The notes below the pieces were generated by a model, which worked only from the letters and a program-made list of their open reading frames with translations, ran no database searches and had not been told where the DNA came from. The translations under genes were made by a program, and so were the position numbers. 64,000 nt of DNA from the NCBI GenBank assembly GCA_001600875.1, contig BCLD01000001.1, forward strand, positions 492,162 to 556,161, in the 5' to 3' direction. This stretch comes from Solicoccozyma terricola (taxonomy: Eukaryota; Basidiomycota; Tremellomycetes; Filobasidiales; Piskurozymaceae). Each line of letters starts with the position of its first letter. The stretch's first letter is position 1. Below, in pieces: positions 13,227-25,346 of this stretch.

Positions 13227-14444
13227 TTAAAGCAATCCACCATCCTTCAACTTGGCGATCAGCTCATCTACGCTCTCGACCTTTCCACCTCCCACACGCT
13301 TAGGTGGTTCAGAAACGCTTAACACTTCCATATCGGGAGTCTAGGAGTGATGTCAATCAGTTCAACATGTTGCGGGGTGGCGGGCATTCAAGGAAGAGAG
13401 AAGGCATGGTACTCACGAAATCTAATTTGAGATCCTCTGGTTTCAAAGTCTCGACCTTCTTCTTCTTTGCTTTCATGATGTTCGGCTGTTGGGAGGGAGC
13501 GACGATCATATGATGTTAAGACTTTTCTGGAGAATGACAGGGGGAAAGAAGAAAACAAGGGAAAGACTTACGAGAGAAGCGTATCGAGGTTCTGTGGTTA
13601 TTCAAGGAGATATCAGCTTTCCATTTGAATCGCATGATGTGGAACGTGTAAGTTTGCGAATGTAGCTCACCATTCAACCTCAAATCCGTCGTCACAACCA
13701 ATGGGAGCTTGCTTTCCAACCTCTCCAATCCACCATCGATCTCTCTCGTAACCTTGACTTTCCCACCTTCCTCAATCTCCAACTTTGAAGCGAAAGAACC
13801 TTGACCCCATCCCAGAATTCCAGCAACCATACCACCAGTCGCACCTGAATCATCATCAATCGCTTGTTTACCCAATATGATCAGATCTATTTTCTTCTCT
13901 CGTGCGATATGAGCGATCGCTCGTGCTACACCTAGTGGTTCAGGAGAGGATGGTTGGGAATCAGGAGTAAGGATATGAATTCCACTATCTGCACCCATTG
14001 CAAGAGCAGTTCGGAGTGTTTCAACGGATTTAGTGGGTCCGATGGTTAGAGCTGTTATGGAAGTGACGAGTTTCGGTGACTTTTCTCGGAGACGAAGAGC
14101 TTCTTCGACGGCTGTTGGGTGGGCGGGCGGAGGGCGAAGGTATGGGTAAGGATCGGTACGGATCATTCAGCTGAGTTGCCAGTGGCTAAGGGATTAAGAG
14201 AAGGGGAGGTGAGAGACATACCGATCTCATCGAACGGGTTCATCGAATGCTTCGCGGTAGTATCTACACCCTTTCCATCTTTAGCTATTCTGATCTTGCT
14301 GTTTGGTAGGTGTGAATTGAAATTAGGGGAAATTCAGGTGGCAGCGGTGCAGCGGTAACAGAGGGGTCGAACGTACACTGCATAATCGATGGACCGCTTG
14401 ACTGGTACGAGGATGTTGATCAAAGATCGTGGTGATGGACGCAT
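13227..14444 (-). CDS. ETFB: Electron transfer flavoprotein subunit beta
   Basis: Beta subunit of mitochondrial ETF, which carries electrons from acyl-CoA dehydrogenases to ETF-ubiquinone oxidoreductase. The first exon reads [17 protein letters not shown], then after an intron [26 protein letters not shown] and [11 protein letters not shown], the ETF-beta signature order. The AMP/FAD-binding stretch [19 protein letters not shown] is intact, followed by [30 protein letters not shown] and the end DGGLL. There are five introns; the reading continues across each in the right phase. I chose the Met at 14444, which gives only eight residues before the conserved core; a Met at 14504 would add 20 residues. 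As in other eukaryotes, a cleaved presequence is not obvious. Divergent from the Hook gene. Confidence 0.93.
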
Positions 14445-14551
14445 GACTGTGTGATGGAAGTGATGTATGAAGCTGGATGGGATGGGACCGGTTCTGCTGA
14501 CCATGGCTGTTAGCCGTCCGAGGGGGGTGTTGGGTGGGTGGAATGGGATTG

Positions 14552-14559
14552 TCACGTGA
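14552..14559. promoter_or_regulatory. TCACGTGA E-box, ETFB/HOOK promoter
   Basis: Perfect palindromic CACGTG core between two divergent genes, 108 bp upstream of the ETFB start. It matches the Cbf1/bHLH site class by sequence only. The same core recurs in at least seven other promoters of the window. Confidence 0.5.
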
Positions 14560-14650
14560 AAGTGGCTGCTTGCTGCTGTTGAGGGTGGACGGGGAAGGTA
14601 GGCCGCTGGTTGTGGTTGTTGACACTACTGCGTTATAGGGCACATACAAC

Positions 14651-14673
14651 ATCCATCCATCCATCCATCCATC
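14651..14673. repeat. (ATCC)n microsatellite in HOOK 5' region
   Basis: Five to six tandem tetranucleotide units directly upstream of the HOOK start codon at 14695, probably in its 5' UTR. Confidence 0.8.
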
Positions 14674-14694
14674 GCTGGTATCCCACACAACATC

Positions 14695-17600
14695 ATGCAT
14701 CCCTCAACCTCAACCTCCTCTACAACAAGCGCTGATCAAGCACACCGCTCCGAAGCCTTCATAGCCTGCTTTAATGCGCTCGACCCGGAGGCTTCCATCA
14801 GCAGCGGTGGTGGAAAGCAGGCCAAGAGTGGCGGTCGCGGTGGTCGTGGGATACAGACTCTCGAGGAGCTAGCAGATGGAAGAGTTTGGTGTCGGGTACT
14901 GCATTCAGTGTAAGTACCGCATTGTACATCCTTCACTTCCAACTGTGGAATCTCATATTCGAAAATTCTCTCTTCGTTGTTATCCTTCCAGCGATCCAAT
15001 TCATTTCCCTGATTTATTGAGAATCACGACAACATCGACATCTATCGCTCCAACTACTTGGCAATCCAAGCTCAGATTGCTAAAGCGGATATATCATCTC
15101 CTCTTATCCGTTCCAATCCCAACCAACACAACCTCCATTCTCCCACTCACATCAAGCCGTACAACTCGTTCAACAACCAACTCCACTTCGAATTCACCAT
15201 TATCAAAGCTCCCAACTCCCGATCTTCTCGTTCTCTCACGACATTCTTCCGTTCCTGTTTCTTTACGATCATCCACTACTGTGACTTCATTACAACGTCT
15301 CGAGGAAGAAATTCTCAAGATGTCGACGATCATTCTTGGTGTTCTTGTGGTTTGGGGTGAAGGGAATGAGGGTGTTGTTCGCGTAATTGGTGGATTAGAA
15401 GAGAGCGTGCAAAGAGGACTAAAGGGTGCAATAGAGGAGGTGACTTGGGAAGTTATCTTTTCTCTAATTTAGAGAAATAGGCTGATCTTGTCCTTATGTG
15501 TGGCGTTAGGTATTGGAAAGGACGGGATATCAAACCTCACTCAATTCATTACTCCCAAATTCTTCAACTCAACCTCCAGACGAGGAAGATTTCGAAAATA
15601 CAGTCGATGAGATAGTCGGTGATGGACTGGTTATTACTGGGAATGCCAAGAAGGATGTGGAAAAGATTAGTAAAACTTTGAGTAGAGTTGTTGGTGTGGC
15701 GGATGAAGATGGAGATGGACTCGATCATGAGTGAGTTGTCTTTTTATTTATTAATCTATTTCGTGGGGAAGGACTTCTTCGTTGTTGGGTTTTGTGGGGA
15801 GTGCAAATCGCGGGTCTTTCGTATCGCAGATTTTCCGTTGTTGTTTGCGAGTTGGGGACCGGAACGTTGACTGACATTCTGACGGTTCTTCCTTTTCTCG
15901 CTCGATTATCATCAAACGCATGTCGTGATTCTCGCTATCCTCCACTGTCCATCTGTACCATATTTCAACGCACTAAACAGAGCGTCAATAACGTACATCC
16001 ACAATGCCGAACGATCCCTGCTTCTCGAGACGAATGAAGCTTTGCGAAGCGAGGTTGAGAGGTATGAAAGGGAGATGGATGGTGTCAAGGCTGAATTGGT
16101 GAGTTGAACTCCTCCTCTCGGAAGCGAGGGCAAAAGATGATTGATCGTTCTTTTTGCACGTCGTGTTACCCTCATGTTGGGAATAGCAACTCAGTCAAAC
16201 CCAACTCAGACTTTCAGTTATAGGTTCAGCTGATATGTCACGATCGAAATCAGGTTCATCTGATGAATCACAACGAGATGAATCTGATCTGATATCGAGT
16301 TCTCAGAGAAAAGAACATAGAAGTGCAGGTGGTAGTAGCGGGGAAGTAGACATGCTACGCGATGAAATCGAGGAGTTGAAAGCAGAATTGTGAGTTGCGG
16401 TCCTTTCCGCGTTTATTATTTATTTATTTCTTCGGGAAGGAGCAGTTTGGTGAAGAAGGGTGACTGATTTGGCTCTGGATCGTAGGAATAAGAAAGACGA
16501 CGAGTTGAAACAGACGGAATCTTCATTGGAAGAGAACATCAATACGTTACAGAATGCTACGCAGAAGGTGGGGTGTTTCTTTCCGCTGTATGATCCTCAG
16601 CCACGGCTGATGGTCGTCCGCTTGCCAGATTGTTGAGCTCCAAAAGAAAGCGTCTTTGGCGGATGAGTTGAAGGATGAGGTGGATGTGTGAGTTTACTCC
16701 TTATCTTGTTAGATCATAGAAATTCATCTCGTCCAAGCCGACTCCCTCAACAGATTGCGACATGCATCGGAGAAACTTCGAAAGGCTGAGAACGTCAATG
16801 AGAAGCTCAAGAAGAAACTCGACGAGATGGTCGATATTCGACGAGAGATGAAGGTCCGCCATCTTTCTACTCCTGTCGCCGGATCAAATACTGACCATTG
16901 GGTTTTGCAATCGTAGAGCATGGAAGAGCAGAACGATTCCCTGATTGAGAGCAATGCAGAATTGCAAGCAGAGAATGAACGTCTTCAATCCATATCACCG
17001 CAGTATGGAGGATCGGCGAAGAGAGTAACAGAGTTGGAGGAGCTTTTGAGTGCCAGAGATGCGAAGGTACAGGATAGCATGTCCCTCTCGAGTGTCTCAT
17101 CGCCAGCTTATGGTCGATTCATCTGACAGATCCTGGACATTACGACGGAGGTTGACAATCTCCGTAGAGAGCTCGATTCACTCCTTCAAAGCACAGAACG
17201 CGATCGCCAAGACCTTGAGCTTGTTCAGGAGCATTCCAGCGACGGTCAGCGAAAGAGACGGCAGAGCGGAAACAGCTTGCTGCAAGGTGAGACCCTGGAT
17301 GTTGAGCTGGATGGCGAGGAACTAGGACCCGTCACCAAAACCGAGTGAGTAGAATGGCAGGTATCGATTGTACATAGTGCTGAGATAAAGGGTTCTTTCG
17401 ACAGTCTGAAGCTTCGTCTAAAAGCGCTAGAGCGAGAGCTGCGGGAAGCGAGATCGGGGACGTCGGATGGATCTCGTGTAATTGCACTCGAGGCTGTCAT
17501 CTCGGACCTCACCAGAGTAAAGGACCACCTCGATGCTAGGATCCAGGAACTGGAAGAGAATACATCCACATTGCGCACGGAGGTTAATGAGGCAAGGCTC

Positions 17601-18906
17601 TCCAGCTCGTCGTTACAAGGGTGAGAAGGGTCAAGATACAAGTAATGATGGTATCCCTAAGAGCCTCATTCCCGCCACAGATCTGATGCAGTTCTCGCCC
17701 TGCGAAAGCGCCTTCGTGACTCTGCGGAAGAGCACGAGTCCATCCTGCGTCGTAACAGGGAGCTCGTCATTCGATTGGAAGTGCTGGAAAAGTCGCATGC
17801 GGCTGCATTAGCAGATCGTGAGTTAAAATGTACCGCACTTCAGCTTTCTTGCTTAATCCTTTTCTGTCCTTCCCTAGTCGACTTGGTTGGTCTCGATCAA
17901 AGGGAGATGATGGCTTGTGAGACTCCAGCCATTGCGTAGCACGGCCTTGAATCTAATCCGTTACTTCCAGCTGTCCGCTCCTCGGTTCTGGATGAAGCCG
18001 CTGCTCAAACGGCGGACCTTTCTCGTGTCAAAGAGTTGCTGCAAGATGCCGAGACGATGAAAAGAACTCACCTCAACCATATCAACGAGTGCGTATGGAA
18101 AGTCTGGATCGCGGTCGAGGCTGACCAATCGAATCCTGGATGATAGACTCCTTGTGCAAATGGTCGGCCTACAAAGCGAGAACATTAGATTGCAAAAGGC
18201 GATTGCCGGCGAGAAGCCAGATTCGTCAGTTTATGTCAGACAGGCTATCGATGTTGCACATTTGACCCGCTTTGACTTTGCAGCAATATCAAGGGCATGT
18301 CCTCCGAAATCAAGGCTCAAATGCTTCAGTTGCACGAGAAGAATATCCTCTTGACCGAACAGATGAAGACCATGGAAGGGAAACTGCATATGGCGAAAAG
18401 GGTGCGAGGGCTGAACCAAATTCCTTGTTTTCGACGGCTAAGTTAATTTTGTCACTGAACGAACAGCTGTTGAAGGAACAAGACGTGCTCATTCGGCAGG
18501 GGCAACAGGTGTGTAGGGTTTCCGCCTGTCATTGAACTAGCGGAATTTGACTAACAATCCCGGTTGACAGCCCGCCACCACGACAAACCTTTTCGAAGAA
18601 GCGGAGCGAGGCTACAAGGCTCAAATCGAGGCGCTTCAAACCGAGTTAGACCTTGCTCAGGTAAGACTAATTATCCTCCTTTGGGCAACCTTTCTGACCG
18701 CGTCGTTTTGACAGCAACGTCACCTCCAAATGCTCAAGGCCTGGTCAGAGCTTGGGAAGCGAACAATGCGACAGGCTGATTCAATACCAGAACCGGTGTC
18801 TTGGTTGAAACAACAGCGCTTGATGGTTAGTGGGTCGAACCAGAAACTTGAACCCAGCTCTGATTGCATGCGCTCTACCCAGCTGTCCCCGGGAACCAAG
18901 AAGTGA
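14695..18906 (+). CDS. Hook family dynein/endosome adaptor
   Basis: Fungal Hook protein (HookA/Hok1 type), which links early endosomes to cytoplasmic dynein. The N-terminal Hook domain is recognisable: FIACFNALD, TLEELADGRVWCRVLHSVD, PIHFPDLLRI, KLRLLKRIYHLLL, then VIGGLEESVQRGLKGAIEE, which matches the TLEESVQ helix of animal Hooks. The rest is an almost continuous coiled coil spread over many short exons (ERSLLLETNEALRSEVERYE, LRHASEKLRKAENVNEKLKK, VKDHLDARIQELEENTSTLR), ending with LQMLKAWSELGKRTMRQ and PVSWLKQQRLMV. About 13 introns; one near 15732-15980 is long (about 250 nt). The last 20 or so codons (SGSNQKLEPSSDCMRSTQ onward) overlap a tRNA-like sequence on the other strand, so the natural C-terminus may be slightly different. 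Confidence 0.82.
18831..18900 (-). other. tRNA-like relic (A-box and B-box) overlapping the HOOK 3' end
   Basis: Read on the minus strand, this stretch contains AGCTGGGTAGAGCGCATGC, close to a tRNA D-arm/A-box, then AATCAGAG and GGGTTCAAGT, then GGTTCGACCC, both like B-box/T-loop sequence. A standard cloverleaf does not close: the acceptor ends do not pair, the anticodon arm is broken, and no T-run terminator follows. Best read as a degenerate tRNA or tRNA-derived fragment. Confidence 0.3.
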
Positions 18907-19218
18907 TCTGCTCTCGCATTCACACAACTTGAACCGCTTGAGTCCAAAATGTTCATGCTTGCGCTACGAAGACCTGACGATAGAGATAGATAGATCTTGC
19001 ACTACGCAAGCTGTACTTGTAAAGGGGACGCCATTAACGAAATGAACGGAGAAATGAATAAGGATTACTGGTCGTGTCGGTACGGCGATGATGTCTTTGC
19101 GAACAGGGCAGTGAAACGACAGACGCGGTACAGCTGGCAGCCAATGCATCTCCATACAGGGTATCGTGAAGTTCTGAGAGGTGCTGATGTGCCAAAACCG
19201 TATCACATGTTGTTGCGT
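18907..19218. other. Convergent 3' intergenic region, HOOK / FARS2
   Basis: 312 bp between two converging stop codons. I see a short run of GATA units near 18982-18995 but no gene, RNA or clear terminator structure. Confidence 0.6.
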
Positions 19219-20913
19219 TCAACGCAATTCTAGTTCCAGCTCCTTGACAACTCTTGCCAGAACAAGGTCTTGCATTCTGTTGACCTCCTCGTTTGACAAG
19301 GATCTGAGCAGCCATAAACTAGTGAGGATCAAGTGCTTTCCGTGTCTATGAGTGCACTCACCGATCCATCGACCTGTAGTTCAAGCGGTAACATTTGCTT
19401 CTTCGACCAGTTTTGGGATGGGCAAAGTCATCGATCTGACATCTCACTTGGTTCAACGTCTATTTGATGCGATTGTTCTGTTTGATCCGTGCCACTCACC
19501 AAATGGACATTCTCAACCAAATCACCAGCCACGTCTCTAACAATCTCACAAAAGTCATTTTCATGAAACTGTTTTGGTCCCATGGCTCCACCAGCGGCTT
19601 TTGCGCCTTCTTCTTCGGAAGGGAGCCAAAAACTGATATCCTTGTAGCATTCCGGATATTTCGAGTATGCCTTGAATGTCGACACTTGATCTGGCTGAAA
19701 TTGTGACAAGAATCTCTCATCGGTGGACCAGAATAATCGGATGTCAGGGATGGAGAAGAGGACCATGGCTATTCGCTCAAGTCCAAGGCCGAAAGCCCAT
19801 CCGCTTTTGTCCGGAACACCTGGAGGGCGGGGGGGGGGGGGGGGGGGGTACATTCAATGCATAAGACTCAGGAGGTGAGGTGCAAACAATCGAGGAGACT
19901 GTTCTCACCAGCATTCTCCAATGTCTTCTGCATCACAACACCACTCCCAAGGATCTCTAGCCACTCGCCCTTCCAAAATATTTCGACCTCGTAGCTAGGC
20001 GTAGTAAACGGAAAGAAAGCGTCAATCCACCTGATACGAAGTGGTTGGCCCTGTTCATCAGCGCTCCGAAGTGGCCCAAACAGGTCAAATATGAGCGAAT
20101 TGAGGGAGAGTTTCAAATTCTGAGCGATCAAGTTCGCCATCGCTGGATCGTGTGATATTTGATATGGATTCTTCTCGGATATCTGAGATTCATCCTCGAT
20201 CACCAATGGGCATTTAGCGAGACGTTTTTCTAATTCGGCGTTGAGTGCAGGCAGTTCCTTGAGCTGGTCTGGTGTCCAAACGCATGCTCCTTCCATTTGA
20301 TGAAAAACCGGGTAATGAGACGCATCGATCTCATCGCGACGGTACACATCTGCAGTGAGGAGCCATCTGTCATGGCCGTCCGCGAATGTCTCCACCTCAT
20401 GTGCCGAGGTGTGAGTCCTCAACATGTGTTCTTTGTTGAGATAGTATGAATCAGACAACGATCTTCCAGGATGATCAGGAGCGAAGCCTAGATCGTCAAA
20501 GTTCTTGGTGACCGTGACAATAGGAGAATCGGGGGATATCGAGGTAAATCCTTTGAAGTGTGATTCAATGAGCTGTCGGAGAATGGAAATTGGGTGGGAG
20601 GACTGCTTGTGAAGTTGACGAGGTAGTTTGGACAGGATGGAGCCAGGGGTGTTGGAGCATGCATCGCGAGGGTATGTAGATGTGATACTGTCGGGGGATA
20701 ATACAGTCTTGGAGTCTAAGACGAGGTGATGTTGCTGTCAGTGAAGAGAGGTCGATTGAAATCATGAAACGGGGGCCTCTTACCCGATGTTAATTTCCGT
20801 CTCTTGGAATGATTCGCTGATGCTGCGGCTCCACATTTTGGTTGGAACCCAGCCGAGACCGTCCCGACTGCGATGCGCAAAGTCCTCAACGACCTGACTG
20901 TGGTGATGGCCAT
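19219..20913 (-). CDS. MSF1: Mitochondrial phenylalanyl-tRNA synthetase (monomeric, FARS2/Msf1)
   Basis: Charges mitochondrial tRNA-Phe. The Met at 20913 opens with [20 protein letters not shown], an amphipathic Arg-rich presequence. After one intron comes [20 protein letters not shown], then LRTHTSAHE, class II motif 2 as [19 protein letters not shown], the active-site stretch [19 protein letters not shown], then motif 3 [26 protein letters not shown], and a C-terminal anticodon-binding FDX-ACB domain ([20 protein letters not shown]) ending [13 protein letters not shown]. Single-chain layout with FDX-ACB is diagnostic of the mitochondrial enzyme. The 89-nt intron 19820-19908 holds an uninterrupted 20-nt C run (coding strand) beginning eight bases before its AG acceptor. 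Confidence 0.92.
19829..19848. repeat. Poly-G (20), C run at the acceptor of an MSF1 intron
   Basis: Twenty G on the plus strand, hence poly-C in the transcript, placed as an extreme polypyrimidine tract just upstream of the AG at 19820-19821. Confidence 0.9.
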
Positions 20914-20995
20914 GCTTGTAGTGTACGAAAGAGCAAGATGCCACCCCCACCATGGAGGATGGTAAGGTAACCCTTGACGGTTGGGATAACCGTGT

Positions 20996-21001
20996 CACGT
21001 G
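20996..21001. promoter_or_regulatory. CACGTG E-box, MSF1 promoter
   Basis: E-box core about 83 bp upstream of the MSF1 start, in the 199-bp gap between MSF1 and the GUA1 stop. One of the recurrent CACGTG sites. Confidence 0.4.
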
Positions 21002-21112
21002 CTGCAACATACAATTCGGCTCATATCTACCATGAAGCAATGCTATCCTATATGCCCAGTCTAGTTCTAGGTTCCTAGTTCTACAGTTCCAGCATATCCC
21101 TGCCACGTCCTC

Positions 21113-23318
21113 TCACAGCCACTCGACACTGTAATCGGGACACGACTTTCATCAGCGATTGGCCACTCGATCAACGGATCTAGCCACACTCACGTTCCAG
21201 GAGGCTTGGAGGTAACATCGTATACTACACGGTTCACTCCATCCACTTCGTTGGTGATTCGAGACGAGATCTTTCGGAGGACCTGGGGAGGGAAGACGAA
21301 CCAATCGGCTGTCATGAAATCCTCTGTCTGAACCGCACGGAGCGCCACGACCTGAATAATCCAGCAACCCTCCAGTCATCAGTCTCGTACACAATCTTTG
21401 CTATGGACCCTGCTACCACCTCACCTGCTGATAAGTCCTCTTATCACCTTGAACACCAACAGCTTGTACGGGGAGTAGTGCAACAAACGCTTGACTGATT
21501 GAATCGTATAATCCTGCAGCCCTGATCTCCTCGATGTAGATCTTATCGGCGTGCTGAAGGATCTTCACTTGTTCCCGGGTAACTTCACCGAGGATTCGGA
21601 TGGCAAGTCCAGGACCTGGGAATGGGTGACGACCAACGAGGTGGGCTGGGATGTCGAGAAGACGTCCTAGAGCTCGAACTTCGTCTACAAGGAGTTAAAA
21701 TGAGGATCCAAAAAAAAAGTCAGCGTCCCCGTATTTTTTTCCAGCCTGAACAATGGATATTTACCCTTGAACAACTCCCTCAACGGTTCAATCAACTTCA
21801 ACTTCATGTTATCCAACAACCCTCCGACATTGTGATGAGTCTTAATCGTTGCACTTGGACCCTTGAAGCTGATGGACTCGATGACATCCGGGTAAAGCGT
21901 TCCTTGCAACAACCACTCGATTTTCCCCTTGGCCTCTCCACCCTTCTCCGCAATTTCCTTTTCTGCAGCTGCCTCAATCTTGAGCGCCTCAGCTTCAAAC
22001 ACTTCGATAAAGGTGTTTCCAATAATCTTTCTCTTTTGTTCTGGGTCGAGAATACCCTTCAAGCGATCGAGGAAGAGATCAGATGCATCCACTACGGTGA
22101 GATTGACACCGAGGTCGTGGTTCAACATGTGATCGACTTGAGCACCTTCGTCCATTCGAAGAACACCGTTATCAACCATGATAGCGTGGAATCTGATCAA
22201 ACCCTCATGGATGTCAGTCAGCGTACCTTGCTTGTCGCCCCCGCATATACGCAAGGTGACAGAAGGCCCGAGCTCGCTCACCGATCTCCAATAGCTTCAT
22301 GCATGAGCTTAGCAGCTACACTGGAATCTACTCCACCTGAAACAGCACCAATAACCTGACCCTTCTCACCACAAATCTCTCTAATCCTAGCGATCTCCTT
22401 TGGGATAAAGGAATCCATACTCCATCCACCCCTGACTTCGCAGATTTCATTGACGAATCTCCCGATGACTTCTTTCCCCTTGGTGGAATGCGATACCTCT
22501 GGATGGAATTGAACACCATACACCTTCTTCGACTCATGTGCGATCGCGGTGAATGGAGAGGTTGGCGTACTGGCGATGGTGATAAAGCCAGGTGGTAACG
22601 AAGTCAATTGATCACCATGTGACATCCACACTTGCATTCCACCTTCCTCTTCCTCGATACCTTGGAACAACGCATCAGCGTGGGCATTTCCAGTCTTGTG
22701 AGTGGTGATTCGAGCGAAACCGTATTCGCGATGAGTGTGTGGTTCGACTTTGCCCTTGAACATGAGAGCGACCTCTTGAAGCCCGTAGCATATACCGAGG
22801 ATGGGTACGCCGCAGGTGAATACAGCAGGGTCGACGTGTGGTGCGTCCGAGTCGTATACGGAGTAAGGAGATCCAGAGAGAATGATACCTGAATTTCGAT
22901 AGCACGATTCCTCGAGTTAGCTAAACGAAATTGTTTTTAGGGCTGTTGGGAGGTCTCCGACGCCCTCTCACCCTTTGGTTTCCACTTCAACTCGGCCATC
23001 TTTTGGGTGCATGGAAGCATCTCGCAGTAGACCTGTATTTCCCATGAGCACCATTCATCGAGCAGGGTTTTAACAAGATTGAGTCAGCAACGTTATACCT
23101 ATCTGTTCATTCGAGAGACAAGAAAGGCACTCACGTTTAGTTCACGACATCGTCTAGTGATGAGATGAGAGTACTACCGTCCAAAACGATAGTCGACAAT
23201 CAGCCACCTCATTTCATGACTTCCAGAGACTATTCCAAGTCCGAAGTCTCCTACTCACCTGGGATCCAAAGTCCAAGATGAGGATCGAGTCATAGATGTC
23301 GTGAATCTCTTGAATCAT
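21113..23318 (-). CDS. GUA1: GMP synthase (glutamine-hydrolysing)
   Basis: Converts XMP to GMP in de novo guanine nucleotide synthesis. The class I glutamine amidotransferase domain starts [10 protein letters not shown] and [13 protein letters not shown], with the nucleophile Cys in GICYG and the His/Glu pair in [10 protein letters not shown]. Then comes the ATP pyrophosphatase domain with P-loop [43 protein letters not shown] and KTHHNVGG. The dimerisation/XMP-binding C-terminal domain includes [27 protein letters not shown] and the end KPPGTVEWL, where the terminal exon is joined across a small intron and stops at 21113. Introns are few and lie mostly near both ends. All catalytic residues are present. 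Divergent from SEC20 across 535 bp. Confidence 0.96.
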
Positions 23319-23853
23319 TGTTGGCAGAGTAGAACTACGTGTAGCGTGGATTGAGGGGAGACAGTAGCTGATCGGTAAGAGGGCGAAGGATGTAGAATGC
23401 GACCAAGAGCTGCTCGTGTGAGTGCTGTCACTATCCGACTGTGAGCAAGGGGGGTGATGAGAGATGCCTGGACTTGATCACAGGACGACGACGAGGTTGA
23501 ACGGTGGTTGAGTTCGGCCAGAAATTTATGAAACAGCGATGCACGTGAAAGTAGCGGGGAACTGGGTGGTGGGAAGAACAGCTTGGGTGATGGTGTGCAC
23601 GGCTAGCGAGGTGATCATGACACCCACTGCCATCGATGGATGGCCGAGCTGGTAGCATGGAGTCCATCTACCCCACCACCGAGTTCTGTCTCGCTCTCTC
23701 CTAGCGATACATGAGCAACACGTAGATGACCCGTCGTAGCCCCTATTGCCTATACCTACAACGCGTTCTGACGTCAGCTTCCACCTCGACCACCTCGACC
23801 ACCTCAACAACACATCCACCCACACATCCAGCTTGAAAACCCAGCTTGACGTC
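23319..23853. promoter_or_regulatory. Divergent promoter GUA1 / SEC20
   Basis: 535-bp shared upstream region. It contains a CACGTG core at 23542-23547 followed by AAAGT, as at two other promoters (14552 and 61334), and repeated CACCTCGACC units near 23783-23805. Nothing coding is supported. Confidence 0.6.
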
Positions 23854-25168
23854 ATGGCTACCCCCGTCCCCACTCCTCCTACTACATCGTCCTCCTCCCA
23901 ACTCATCTCGTCCCTCTCACGCCGCATACACGACCTGGAGTCCTTCCAACTACCCAGGCTGAGAACATGCAATACCTTGATTTTACAGAGGGAGTTGGCA
24001 GCAGAGTTTAGGAGTGATATGGAGAGTCTGAAGAGGGGATTGGATGTGAGATGGGTATCTTGTCAAGTGGTGGGAAATCAACTGATTGGGGGTCGACGAC
24101 GATTCGTTTGCATAGGAATTGGAGCTATTGGTAGATGATGAAGAAATTCCACAAGCTCGAGAATCAATTGAAAATGAACATCGTCGTTTGAAAGTCGCAT
24201 TGGAAAAGTAAATTTTGAAGAGTTCCTTCCCCTTCCATCATCAAAACACTACCTCGCTAATTGCTACTCGCTGACTTTTGATACTCTCACACCTTTCGAA
24301 ATCTCTGATCAGAATACGCTCAGACTACAGAGAATCCCTAATTCATTCCTCGAATCAAATCAAGAATTCCAACCGGATGGAACTTTTTCCACCAATTGAT
24401 CGTGGTGGTGAGATAAAATCTACCACTAACCGATCACACAACGAATTAACCGCATCTCGAAGAGCGTACGTACCCCCTTTTCCGCGAGTCACAATAGAGG
24501 AGATACCGAGTGCTAAGCGCCGCACCTCATCTATTGGGGCCGATAGCGATGGGGACGAACTACAGACGAAAACGAATGAAGTGACAGATGCATTACGAAG
24601 GACGACTCAGCTCATGCAAATCGAATTGGAGAAAAGTGTGATGGCGACTCAGATGCTAGGTAAGGTCTCACGTCCTCCATCTACCTCGCCTACAACTCAT
24701 TTCCCGGTTTTTTTTCCCCTAACACATCAAGACGAATCATCCCACACTCTCCGTTCGACCCACACTCTATACGATACCTACACTTCGCTCCTCACGACAT
24801 CAACCAAGCTAGTTCACCAAATCGAACAAGCAGATTGGTATGACCGACTCATCATTTTCGCTGCCTTGGCGTTCTTCTTACTTTGTGTGGGGTTCATCAT
24901 CAAGAGACGGGTGTTGGATAAAGGCTTGGGCGCGGTTGGTTGGTGGTTGGGTGGGAGTTGGAGGTTGATAACGGGACAGTGGAAGACGAAGAGCGTGATG
25001 GAGTCAAAGGGAAGGGAGGTGGTGACGAAGGCGATGGAGGTAGCGAAAGGTCATGATGTCGCGACGAAAGCGATGGAAGGAGTTATAGATTTGGCTACCA
25101 CCGTTGCAACGTCAAATGGAGAAGAGGTTGTAAGCGAAGTAATACGGCAGCACGTGGTGGAACTATAG
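23854..25168 (+). CDS. SEC20: Sec20-family SNARE (BNIP1/Sec20)
   Basis: ER membrane SNARE for retrograde Golgi-to-ER transport, acting with Ufe1, Use1 and Dsl1 (family knowledge). N-terminal helical region starts at the Met at 23854 (QLISSLSRRIHDLESFQLP), continues over short exons, and the C-terminal Sec20 domain is clear: DESSHTLRSTHTLYDTYTSL, STKLVHQIEQADWYDRLIIF, then the transmembrane segment FAALAFFLLCVGFIIKRRV. The intron after MATQMLG joins G to D in phase. After the membrane segment there is an unusually long lumenal tail of about 90 residues with a duplicated A-M-E-x-A-K-G-H-D-V type segment, ending QHVVEL. Budding-yeast Sec20 ends in a retrieval HDEL; here the last four residues are VVEL, so classical retrieval is doubtful. 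Confidence 0.88.
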
Positions 25169-25346
25169 CATGCACTCGTTTAGTAGCACCGTGTTAAAAA
25201 AAAAAAAAAGCCATCTCGGATTTCGTCGAGTAGAACCAGGTCCCGTCCAACAAACGACAGAGATAAAGATACAAAGGAAGAAACCCACAAAGAAACGTAC
25301 GTGTCCTTCTAATTTTTTTCAAAAAAAAAAAAGTCGTGTCTCGACT
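25169..25346. other. Convergent 3' region SEC20 / RSC8
   Basis: 178 bp between two stops with A-runs at 25195-25208 and 25319-25331, likely 3' UTR and polyadenylation sequence of both genes. Confidence 0.5.

Noticed and set aside
18831..18900. Functional tRNA gene on the minus strand
   Set aside because: Acceptor and anticodon stems do not pair and no T-run terminator follows; kept only as a possible relic.
21622..22359. 245-codon frame antisense to GUA1
   Set aside because: Covers conserved GMP synthase sequence on the other strand; no family resemblance of its own.
23526..23972. 148-codon minus-strand frame over the SEC20 first exon
   Set aside because: Overlaps the divergent promoter and a supported coding exon; no similarity.
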